Assembly (NCBI GenBank): GCA_019633425.1
Contig: WSUB01000270.1
Span: 1 to 37,861 of the forward strand
DNA: 37,861 nucleotides
Direction of reading: 5' to 3'
Origin: Tulasnella sp. 424
Taxonomy: Eukaryota; Basidiomycota; Agaricomycetes; Cantharellales; Tulasnellaceae
Shown piece after piece: positions 22,765-33,238 of the stretch. The translations under genes were made by a program, and so were the position numbers. Under the pieces are notes generated by a model. The model ran no database searches. It was not told where the DNA came from and saw only the letters and a program-made list of their open reading frames with translations. Within the stretch, counting starts at the first letter, position 1; each line of letters opens with the position of its first letter.

Positions 22765-24042
22765 TCCACGATCCGGTGTCGTACGTCTCCGATTACTCCT
22801 TAGGGGATCAGTCGCCCCGATTCCGGCAGTTTCTGGTAGGCCTAGAAACGGGTCGCCAACGAGAGCCATTACATGACCCTCCAGCAGCAGTGACAGATTC
22901 CCGGAGAGAGGGCCCTGCGAGGAGCAACGCAGCTCATGTCGAGGCGAATGGAACGCGCGTCGATTGATCACGTGGTGCTACGACGTACCGTGCGTGTTGG
23001 TCGCTTGGACTTCGGTTGACGGCTAGGTTGCCCTGCTGACTTCCAGTTCTCGCCTCTTCATAACCGGTTGACGAGGTTCTCTGCAGGTAGCGTTCGTGGC
23101 CGCTTCGTCCTCCCCTCTTCCATGGCCTCTAGAGCTGTCTTCGGCCTCGAAGCATTATCTCCGCCCGATTTCCCGCGGATTTAGTGCGCCACGAGGTTTC
23201 GCTGCGCCTCTCGCGATTTCACCGCGAAATACATCGGTGTTGGCCTTTGGTGGTCCTCCAAATACACAGCTTGCGTGATGACGACAGTTTGTGGATACGC
23301 CTTGCGATGTCCCATGCCCAACCTATGCTAAATCCGCACTGCCCGAACGAAGGCAAAGTCCGATGCTTCCAACGCACCATGAGACCCGGAAGCCCTGGAT
23401 GCAGAAGTGGCGTCTACTTTGCTGAAGGAACTTATCCATACGTCCCGCTGCATCCCGCGAGACTTCGGATTTGGTACATACGATGTGCCACGCGGACCAG
23501 CCAGCCATACAACAGCGCATCAAATACGCCAGCAGGCGAAGAGCGTTGGGTTTGCACCCCTGCCCCAAGGATGACCGGCGGAGGGGGGAGTAGTGCACGT
23601 GTGGTACTCCGTAACCACCGTAAGTCGAAACCCCTCGAAGGATCCTTGACGAAAGCATAATATGTAAAAGGGAAAAGCAGACCATGGACATTATCGCATA
23701 ATCGATCTCAGTGAAAAAATTTCTTCTCAGCCTCGCGCACTCTTTACCGGTACCTCGTGGCGTGTGACCGTGAGACTTGAACAACTAATTTCGCGACGAC
23801 ACCTCAAGTTCATCGTACGGACTTGCAAGGAACATTATATGGAGGCTAAAATGTAAAATCGCCCAGCTACAGGAGCACTTCGGCGTGCCCGGGGTTAGCC
23901 TTGCGGAGAAGGGCAGGTAATGCAAGCTGTCACAGCCTCAGGTGGAGAGTCATTTTATTCCCTCTCTTGCACGACCCACTCCTCACTCCCCCGTAAACAC
24001 TCCATCAGCTTCCCCTCTCCTTTCACCCCTCTTACTAAGCAG
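22765..24042. repeat. Pre-kinase flank, copy 2
   Basis: Homologous to 18331-19123 at its start (ATCCGGTGTCGTACGTCTCC) and end (GTGCCCGGGGTTAGCCTTGCG at 23885 on). The stretch from about 23590 to 23930 is closer to the copy-3 flank at 30010-30330 than to copy 1. A segment of about 260 bp around 23310-23575 has no counterpart in the other copies. No supported gene. Confidence 0.7.
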
Positions 24043-26851
24043 ATGCAAACACTGCGATCCTTATCGTGCCTTAGGATCTTCTCGCTTAGACCCTCTAGGC
24101 CAAAGGGCGACTATCGAGATGCTGGGCCATCCGCGCTGCCTGGCGCACAGTCGGATTCGGACCACGATACTTCCTCCGGTATGTTCCCGCTGAGCGCTAA
24201 GCTGGTACGTCCTTCCCGAGCCTCAAGGCAAATTTTGATGACTCACCAAAACTACTTTTCATCATAGAGGGAGAAACTCAACAAACTAGCGAATCACCGA
24301 ATTGATCTCTCCTTTATCGACTTCGTCAACGGCGCCCCCGAGTTGCATGGAGGTTATGCAACAGTTTCACGAGCCCTTTTGGTCTCTCCCTCCAGTGGTC
24401 AAGATAGAACGAGTCGATCCAGTCTGACCAAAAAGGGCGGTCTCGACATACCCGGCCCTGCTGGGGCAGCGTCTCGGCAGCAAAAGGTCGGTGCTTCTCT
24501 ACCTTCCTGGCCATTGATAGTAACGACGAGCGTCTCATCGATGCAACCTTACAGGATGTAGCAGTGAAGAAAATGCACATCTCATATGACCCAGTGCGGA
24601 TATTAGGCGTAAGAAGAATCCGACCATCACGTAGTGGTTTCAGCGCTAAGGTCTTTCGTTTCAGTTGACACTCAGGGAAGCCGAATTCTTGGTCGAACTT
24701 TCTCACGAAAACGTTATTGAGCTCGAAGGATTCGTCGAGGACGTGTCCAAGAAGGTAGTCTGGCTGGTCTTTCCCTGGGCGGAGAACGGAAGCTTGAAGA
24801 GCTTTATCGCGTCAGCAGAATGGGAAATCCCTGAACGAATCTGGCTGGTACGATCGAGCTACTTTTATTCGCCCCACCTCTGACACTTGCATTTCAGATT
24901 GATGACGTGGCTAGAGGTATCGAATACCTCCATAATCAACAACCCCCGGTTCGCCACGGCGACCTCAAATCTGTACGTTCTGAGAGCATCCTATGGAACC
25001 ACTGGCAAACATCGCTCTGACTTCTCAGGTAAACATATTGGTCAACTCCGAGTATCGCGCGGTAATTACCGACTTTGGATCCGCTTGCCATCAAACAACC
25101 GAGGATCCAGACGGGGAGATAACCGAGGATCCAGACGGGAAGATAAGCGATGCCGAAAACAAACCGCCAACAGCCCTGTCGCTTGAACCAACGTTCTCCG
25201 CTGCGACAAATACTATGACCTTAACACTGAAGGGTGATCATTTCACCCTTCGTTGGGCTGCTCCGGAGCTGTTGAACAAGAAGAAAGCCACCCTTGCGAT
25301 CGATATCTGGGCATTGGGATGTGTAATTTATGAGGTATATCTCGGGTTCTGTCTTATGATCGCGATGAGGTCTCAAACATGAGCTCCGGAATAGGTGATG
25401 ACAAACTCAATTCCGTTTCAAGAGGTTGGCGCGGACACCGCTGTCATGGTACGGGTCATTATGGGAGATCTGCCATCGATCACGAACGACGCTCGTATGG
25501 CTTTAATTAAGGCACTGTGTTCCCTTGCACTTGCGTGCTGGAGCCAAGACCCCCGGAAACGACCGACTGCTGAGGATTGCCGAAAATCAATCCATTGGAT
25601 GGTGAGTCATGCTGATATGGCGCCAATTACAGGGAATTAACCAAAGTTTGATAGCCTATGATTAGTCCAAACCCGATACGGACGGCAGATGCAGCGGCTT
25701 CCTCTAGCGCTCGCTCTCCAGCGCTTCCGATGCAACTGGGAGATATGTACACGAGGCAGAATGACTACATGAACGCGACGGATTTCTACACCAAAGCCCT
25801 GGGTAACTATGGAGAAGCCGGCGACAGCGAAGGAAAGGCGGCAGCGCTGGCCCAGCTGGCGCAGGTGCATCAACTTCAAAACGAGTACAGCCAAGCCATT
25901 GCATTATACTCCGAAGTGCTCCAAATCCACACCGACATTGGCGACAGGCAAGGGAGAGCCGACATTCTTTTGAGGCTCGCTGATATACATCGGGTTCGAA
26001 ACGAGTACAGGCAGGCCGTCACATTCTACTCTGAGGCCCTCCAAATCCGCACCGACATTGGCAATCGGGAAAGGAGAGCCAATGCGCTTTTGGGTCTCGG
26101 TGATGTGCATCGTGTTCGAAACGAGTACAGCCAGGCCGTCACATTCTACACCGAGGCCCTCCAAATCCACACCGACGTCGGCGACAGGCAAGGGAGAGCC
26201 GACGCTCTTTGGGGTCTCGCTGAGGTGCACCGGCTTCGAAACGAGTACAACCAGGCCACCACATTCTACAACGAGGCCCTCCAAATTTGCACCGACGTCG
26301 GCGACAGGTATAGGAGGGCCGACCTTCTTTGGGGTCTCGGTGAGGTGCATTGGCTTCGAAACGAGTACAGTCAGGCCATTACGTTCTACTCCGAGGCCCT
26401 AGAAGCTTCCGCGGATGTTGGCAATAGATATGGGAGAGCCAACGCGCTGCAGGGCCTCGCTGCGGTCCATTTGGCTCGAACGGAGTACAGCCAGGCTCTT
26501 CCACTCCTCTCCGAGGCCCTCCAAATCCGCACCGACATTGGCGACAGATTCGGGAGAGCCAGGACTTTGCAGAGTCTTGCCGGCGTGCATCGGTCTCAAA
26601 AGGAGTATAGCCAAGCCGTCACTCTCTTTTCAGAGGCCCTAAAAATCTGTACCGATATCGAGGACCGAGACGGCAGAGCTCGCTCTCTGTTGGGCCTTGG
26701 CGACGTGCATCGCGATCAAGGCAACGACGGGGACGCAATTGGCCTTTATACGGAGGCGGCAGAGATTTTCGGACAAATTGGAGATGCTTGCGGTGCCGCT
26801 TACGCTTCCGACCAAGTTGCTGAAGTCTCAACGCGAGGAGAAGCTACGTGA
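24043..26851 (+). CDS. TKL kinase fused to nine TPRs, copy 2
   Basis: Exons 24043-24204, 24268-24519, 24555-24608, 24665-24847, 24898-24972, 25029-25334, 25395-25601 and 25655-26851 give 811 residues. Kinase motifs are intact: GGYATVS, DVAVKKM, HGDLKSVN, DFG, WAAPELL. The activation segment carries an extra eight residues from a 24-bp tandem duplication. The start codon used in copies 1 and 3 is destroyed here (ATGCAGAAAG became GGCCAAAGGG), so translation must begin at an upstream in-frame ATG (24043 or 23920), giving a longer basic N-terminus, or fail. Nine TPRs follow, as in the paralogues. All splice junctions are conserved, so the gene still looks functional apart from the start. Confidence 0.82.
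25101..25148 (+). repeat. 24-bp tandem duplication in the activation segment
   Basis: Two adjacent 24-bp units (25101-25124 and 25125-25148, both starting GAGGATCCAGACGGG) encode EDPDGEIT and EDPDGKIS between the DFG and APE motifs of kinase 2. Copies 1 and 3 have one unit. Confidence 0.95.
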
Positions 26852-27270
26852 CAGTTCCTGGGCTCCGAGGAGGTTGAAGTCCAAGTCACGCATGAGGCGC
26901 CCGAGTTTGATTCCCTACGTAATAGTATGGTCTGTTGACGGAACGGCTCACTCTCCGTCTTCACTATTCCACTAGTTAATGGAAGTGCTCTCGTCTCGAT
27001 CCCAGCTCCCTTGCATTTCTGTAATGTTGTGGGTGTCACATCTATCTTAATCGTTCGATAGAATGCCTAGAATGCCTATAATGCTAGAAGTCAAAATAAA
27101 ACGGAGCAGCGCACGTACCTCTAAAGTAGATAACGAATGAGGCCAAAGGTCGATCACGTGCTGACAGGCAGATGGCTTGCGTTCGAGGTTTTGATGACAA
27201 AGCGCCGGCCAACAAAGATTCAGGGCAAAAGTACACCGCCAATCACCCTCACCCTCACTCCGGGCCGTCC
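26852..27270. repeat. Post-kinase flank, copy 2
   Basis: Shortened version of the post-kinase flank with GATCACGTGCTGACAGGCAG at 27152 and CACCCTCACCCTCAC near 27245, running into the Mau2-like fragment. No gene seen. Confidence 0.7.
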
Positions 27271-28745
27271 ACGATGGCCAGCTTTCCTCCAGCCCCTCAT
27301 GGCCAGCTCAAACTCTCCAACAAACCATCAAAGATCAAAATTCAAAGGAAAAGGGAAAGCCACGCCATTCGCTACCACCACACCTTCCACCTCGTCGACG
27401 TCGGCCAAAACTGAAATTCTAGATCCAGGCTTCCTACTCGGTCTCCCATCGCTGTTCCTCCGTCCTACAGACCACCCAAATCACGTACCGTCCTTGCGCT
27501 TATTTGGACGCGTTGAGCATGTGCCTCTCGTTACATTCTAGTCTAGGCGGAAATGGTAGTGGCGCGTTGTCCTTCGAACAGGAGATGCAGGCGTACGGCA
27601 TGCAGGCCGAAATCGGGCTCAAAGTCGCCAGCGCTGGACTCGGTGGTTACGAAGGGCCTGAGTGGGCGAGGGATTCGAAAGTGAGGTGAGCAGTAGCACG
27701 ACCGTCGCACATTTCGCAATGGGTTGATCTCGCGTTGTTTACCCAGATCGAAGAAGCCGTAGGCCAAGGAGTAGGTCTGAATACGCGAATATGAAGCTTG
27801 TAGGACTAACTCCCCATCTTCGACTCTCAGACCAAGCTCTGTCAACAGGTGGGTGACATTATCGAGTTATCTATTGGGTGGGAGCTAATGCACTCGGGCA
27901 GATTGCGTCCCTCCGACCTTTTCGGTCTCATTTTTCAATCATGCGAGCGCACCTCCTGCTCTTGCAAAACGGAGTCAGAGCATGTCGCGCTACTCTAAAG
28001 AGGGAGATAACCGGCCTGAACGCGTACGACTCGCTTTAGGTCTCAGACAATTGAGCACCACTGATGTGTGTTCCATCCCGTAGCGCTGACCATTCTTCAA
28101 CTACACCTGCTACTTCGCCTATGTCACTGCATTGCTCTCCTCAACGTCCGCCCAACCTCCCGACTCCTCTAACGCATTATCAACCCTTCAGAAAGCCCAG
28201 TCCATCGCGCACAGTCAGGGGGACAAGCAAATCTCAACTCTGGCTTTGGCGACCCGTCTCCAAGTGTTGATGCGCCCCGAGTTATGGGAGCTTCTTGGAG
28301 AGACATGTGAATCGGTCGAAGAAGCTTTGGGCTTTGGGTTCGAAGAAGAAATGGGCCATGCTCAGCAGACGGATAGCGAGACCAACCAGTCGGGCTCGGT
28401 CGTCATGCAGACAGACTCAGAAAGCCAAGAATCCACGTCCTCGTCTTCCGCCACCGACCCCACGCCACTCTTCCTCGGCATGAAGATTCACGTTCTTATG
28501 CTGGGCATCCTCTACCACACTCCAATAGCCAACCCCAAATTCGCTTCGATTCGACTGTCTGTGCTCCACGACCTCCTCGACTCTGACGCTTTGGAGAACT
28601 TCCCCGCCGGCGCCATCTATGTGACGTGTACAGTTGGTCCACCGTCCCATTTCAATGTCACGCATCCAAGGATCTTGTACGAACTCGCCTTTTTGGCCAG
28701 CGGAGTGTGTAAGAGGGATGGAGTGGGCAGGAAGCCGAAGATGAT
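27271..28745 (+). pseudogene. Scc4/Mau2-like cohesin-loader fragment, copy 1
   Basis: Broken coding sequence with remnants in several frames: FLLGLPSLFLRPTDHPNHVPSL, then EQEMQAYGMQAEIGLKVASAGLGGYEGPEWA, TKLCQQVGDI, ALLSSTSAQPPDSSNALSTLQ, LQKAQSIAHSQGDKQISTLAL, and THPRILYELAFLASG...VGRKPK. The helical TPR-like pattern and the end motif resemble fungal Scc4/Mau2 cohesin-loading factors. I recognise this by pattern only, so the assignment is tentative. Frames are interrupted (for example a stop near 27996) and the fragment runs directly into RPN6-derived sequence at about 28746. A near-identical cassette lies at 34961-36437. The full-length source gene is not in this window. Confidence 0.55.
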
Positions 28746-29953
28746 TCGTTGGTCTCGAGCATTCATATCGTCAACGGCGAAAGCCAAGACCGCTAAACTC
28801 AGTGGGCGACACCAACCGCATACTTTGGCCATTCGCTGACAGGGAGACTTTGCAATCAGGACGCTCATCGACTTCTTCTGATCTATCCCCAGATCTGAAT
28901 CCAGTCAGAAACAACGTCTGGAGGATAACATCGCCTAGGCTCGGCAGGAGAGGCGGGTTTTCTTGAAGCAGAGCTTGGAGACGAGATTGGTCGCCCCGCA
29001 CCTCGAGACTCAGTCCTACCGTCCCGCACTCGGCCTCATCGATGGTCTGCTCAAGGAGCTGAAGAGGCTTGGCGATAAACTCATATTGACTGAGGTGCAT
29101 CTTCTGGAGAGTCCCGTTTATTGGGGCATTGGCAACTTCCCAAGTCCAAGGTGAGTTGAACCCCCGCGGTGGTGGTGGTGTGACGCCTTCTGCTGATAGT
29201 TCCCTCCAAGCAGCCCCAACTCCCGCCCGCACTCCTGCTAATTCCATCCACTGCCCACCTTAGCTTCAAGCTCAACTCGACCTTCAGAGCGGAATTCTTC
29301 ACGCCGAAGATAAAGACTACAAGACTCGGTAAAGAAGCCTCACGGAGCGTTCACCACTTTCATCCCTGATTCTCTCCTCTTAGGTACTCTTACTTCTTCG
29401 AAGTCTTTGGAAATCTTTCCACCAACGACGATCCCAAGGCCCTAACAGCGCTCAAGTACATGCTTCTATGCAAGATTATGCTGAATTTGGTGAGTGCAAC
29501 TGCATACATGTGACCTATGCGGTGCTAATCGAAAACGGTACCGGTCAGCCCGAAGACGTTACTTCACTTCTGCAGATCAAGCTCGCGGCACGATAGTTCA
29601 GCTTCGAGAGGTCGAGCTTATGCGCGCTGTCGCTTGTGCACACCAGAACCGTAACCTGGCCGAGTTTGAACAGGCACTGAAAGACTATCGGGAGGGTACG
29701 AGGAGCGCCTGGTCGGTTACATGTTCCCCGACCTCAACTGACCTCGTCTATATCAAAGCCCTCCACAGATCCAACGATCCGAACTCATCTTTCCGCCTCG
29801 TACGATACTCTCCTCTCCTCCGAATTGTCGAGCCCTACAGTGTCGTCGATATCGACCACGTCACGGAAGTTGTTGGACAGGGAAGGGCCCAGGTGGACGC
29901 CAAGTACGTGGTGAAGCCCAAATGCGGTCGAGCGATCGTTTGGCTGACGTTAT
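28746..29953 (+). pseudogene. RPN6 pseudogene fragment, copy 1
   Basis: Collinear with RPN6 from within exon 2 ([16 protein letters not shown]) to the start of intron 7, including the intervening introns. It is broken by a TGA at 28879-28881, a TAG at 28936-28938 replacing the Trp of the WARQE motif, a 1-bp deletion near 29142 and a TAG at 29594-29596. An internal deletion also removes the residues before LLRIVEPY. Exon 1, most of exon 2 and everything after exon 7 are absent. It cannot make Rpn6. Confidence 0.9.
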
Positions 29954-29986
29954 CGATTGATCCCGAGTGCAGTTGAGACAGATAAC

Positions 29987-30010
29987 GGGGTAGGGGGAGG
30001 GGGAGGGGGG
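29987..30010 (+). other. G-quadruplex motif at a duplication breakpoint
   Basis: Four G-runs of 4, 5, 5 and 6 residues separated by 1-2 nt loops (GGGG-TA-GGGGG-A-GGGGG-A-GGGGGG). It lies where similarity to RPN6 ends and similarity to the pre-kinase flank begins. A shorter G-run sits at the equivalent place in copy 2 (about 23582). Confidence 0.8.
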
Positions 30011-30510
30011 AGTAGTGGTGTGAACATGCTCCGTAATCATCGTACGTTACCCTCGAAGTATCCTAGACGAGAGCGTAATATGTAAAAGGGAAAAGCAGAC
30101 CATGCACCTTGTCGAATAATCGATTTCAGCGAACTTTCCTTCTCAGCCTTGCGTACTCTTGACCGGTACCTCGTGGCGCGTGACCGTTGAGACTCGGACA
30201 ACTGATTTCGCGACGACACCTCGACTTCATCGTACGGACTTGCAAGGAACATTCTATGGAAGCTGAACTTTAAAAACACCCAGCTACGCGTGCCCGGGGT
30301 TAGCCTTGCGAAGAAGGGCAGGTAGAGATGCACGCTGTCCCGGGTGGATCCGAGAGGAATCCTCCGTCCTTTTATCCCCTTCCCGCTCACGAACCACTAC
30401 CCCCTCCTCTAAGGTCCATCAGCTTCCCCCTCCCTTCACCTCTCTACTAAGTCGATCCCAAAACCCCAACTCTTACCGTCACCTAACATCTTCTCGCTTA
30501 AATATCCTAT
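30011..30510. repeat. Pre-kinase flank, copy 3 (shortened)
   Basis: Matches about 23590-24040 before kinase 2 (shared ATATGTAAAAGGGAAAAGCA and GTGCCCGGGGTTAGCCTTGCG), but lacks the ATCCGGTGTCGTACG part. It serves as the promoter region of kinase 3. No gene seen. Confidence 0.7.
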
Positions 30511-33238
30511 ATGCAGAAAGCCGACAATCGAGATACCGGGCCTTCCGCGTTGCCTGGCTCACCGTCCGATTCGGACCACGATACCTCATCCGGTGCATTC
30601 CCGCCGAGCGCTAGGCTGGTATGTCCTTCCCGAGCCTCCAGGAAAACTTCAATGACTCACCAAAACTGCTTTTCCTCAGAGGGAGAAACTCAACAGGCTA
30701 GCGAATCACCGAATTGATCTCTCCTCTATCCAATTCGTCAACGGCGCCCACGAGTTCGAGGGAGGTTACGCAACAGTTTCACGAGCCCTTTTGGTGTCTC
30801 CCTCCAGTGGTCAAGACATAACGAGCCAATCCAATCCAACCAAAACGGACGGTCTCGACTTACCTGGCCCTGCTGGAGCAGCGTCTCGGCAGCGAAAAGT
30901 CGGTGCTCCTCTGCCTTTCTGGCCATTGACAGTGACGATGAACGGCTCATCGATACGACCTAACAGGATGTAGCAGTGAAGAAAATGAACATGTCAGATG
31001 ACCTAGCGCGGATATTAGGGGTAATAAGACTCCGGCCAATCACGTAGTGGTTTCAGCGCTAAGGTCTTTCGATTCAGTTGGCACTCAGGGAAGCCGAATT
31101 CTTGGTCGGACTTTCTCACGAAAACGTCATTGGGCTCGAAGGATTCGTCGAAAATTTGTCCAAGAAGGTAGTCTGGCTGGTCTTTCCCTGGGCGGAGAAC
31201 GGAAACTTGAAGAACTTTATCGCGTCAGCAGAATGGGAGATCCCCGAACGAATCTCGCTGGTACGATCTAACTAAATTTCTTCGACTTACCTCTGACACT
31301 CTCCATTTCAGATCTCCGACCTGGCGGCAGGGGTCGAATACCTCCATAGCCGACAACCCCCCATCCGTCACGGCGACCTCAAATCTGTACGTTCTAAGAG
31401 TATCCTATCCAGCCAATGGCAAACATTGCTCTGAATTTTCAGATAAACATATTGATCAACTCCGAGTATCGCGCGGTAATTACCGACTTCGGATCCGCCC
31501 GCCGCCAAACAACCGAGGATCCAGAAGGGGAGATAACCCATGCTGAAAACAAACCGCCACCAGCCCTGTCGCTTGAACCGACATTCTCCGCTGCGACCAA
31601 TACCATGACCGTAACACTGAAGAAGGATAATTTCACTCTTCGTTGGGCTGCTCCGGAGCTGTTGCAGAACAAAGCCGTCCTTGCGAGCGATATCTGGGCA
31701 TTGGGATGTGTTGTGTACGAGGTAAATCTCAGGTTCTCTCTAGTGATCATGGTCGAGTCTCAACCATGAGCTCCGAAATAGGTGATGACCAACTCGATTC
31801 CATTTCAAGACGTCAACGTGGCCAACGTCGTCGCAATACGGATCATTAAGGGAGATCTCCCATCCCTTACTAACAACGCTCGCATGGAATTGATCAAGGC
31901 ACTGTGTTCCCTCGCGCTGGCGTGCTGGAGCTTGGAACCCCGGAAACGACCGACTGCTGAAGATTGCCGAAATTCAATCGAGTGGATGGTGAGTCATGCC
32001 GATATGGCGCCAATTACAGGCAATTGACCAGTGTTTGATAGCCTATGATTAGGCCAGACCCGATACGGACGGCAGATGCAGCGGCTTCTAGAGCTCGCTC
32101 TCCAGCGCTTCTGATGCAACTGGGAGTTATGTACAGGAGGCAGGGTGACTACATGAACGCGATGGATTTCTACACCAAAGCCATGGATAGCTACAGAGAA
32201 GCCGGCGACAGCAAAGGAAAAGCGGCAGCGCTGGCCGAACTGGCGCAGGTGCATCGGGTTCGAAACGAGTACAGCCAAGCCGTCCCATTATACTCCGAAG
32301 CCCTCCAAATCCACACCGACACCGGGGACAGGCAAGGGAGAGCCTCCATTCTTTGGAATCTCGCTGACATGCATCGGATTCGAGGCGAGTACAGCCAGGC
32401 CACCACATTCTACTCTGAGGCCCTCCAAATCCGCACCGACATCGGCGACAGGAAGGGGAGAGCCGACGCTCTTTCGGGTCTCGCTGATGTGCATCGGCTT
32501 CGAAACGAGTACAGTCAGGCCATCACATTCTACACCGAGTCCCTCCAAATCCGCACCGAGATTGGCGACAGGGAAGGGAGGGCCGACGCTATTTCGGGTC
32601 TCGCTGACGTGCATCGGCTTCGAGGGGAGTACAGCCAGGCCGTCACGTTGTACACCGAGGCCGTCCAAATCTGCACCGACGTCGGCGAGAGGCATAGGAG
32701 GGCCTACGCCCTTGGGTGTCTTGGTGTGGTGCATTGGCGTCGAGAGGAGTACAGCCAGGCCATTACGTTCTACTCGGAGGCTCTAGAAGCCTTCACGGAG
32801 ATTGGCAGTAGGCAGGGAAGAGCCAGCGCGCTGCAGGGCCTCGCTACGGTGCATTTGGTTCGAAAGGAGTACAGCCAGGCCCTTCCATTCCTCTCCGAGG
32901 CCCTCGAAATTCGCACCGACATTGGCGACAGATTCGGGAGAGCCATTACTTTGCAGAGTCTTGCCGACATGCATCGGTCTCAAAAGGAGTATAGCCAAGC
33001 CGTCACTCTCCTTTCAGAAGCCCTGGAAATCTGTACCGATATCGGGGACCGAGACGGTAGAGCTCGCTGTATCGGGGCTCTTGGCGACGTGCATCGCGAT
33101 CAGGGCAGCTACGGGGACGCAATTGGCATTTATACAGAGGCTGCAGAGGTCTTCGGACAAATCGGAGATGCTCGCAATGCCGCTTACGCTTCCAACGAAG
33201 CTGCCCAATGCGAGGAGAAACTACGTGACCGTTCCTGA
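30511..33238 (+). CDS. TKL kinase fused to nine TPRs, copy 3
   Basis: Exons 30511-30618, 30680-30931, 30967-31020, 31078-31260, 31312-31386, 31443-31721, 31782-31988 and 32042-33238 give 784 residues. Kinase motifs are intact (GGYATVS, DVAVKKM, HGDLKSIN, DFG, WAAPELL), with the same exon phases as copies 1 and 2. The third-intron donor is GTAATA, weaker than GTAAGA in the paralogues. Nine TPRs follow. The last residues differ: small deletions after AAYASNEAAQ shift the frame, giving CEEKLRDRS in place of the RGEAT ending of copies 1 and 2. Overall it is closest to copy 1 in the N-terminal exons. Confidence 0.88.
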
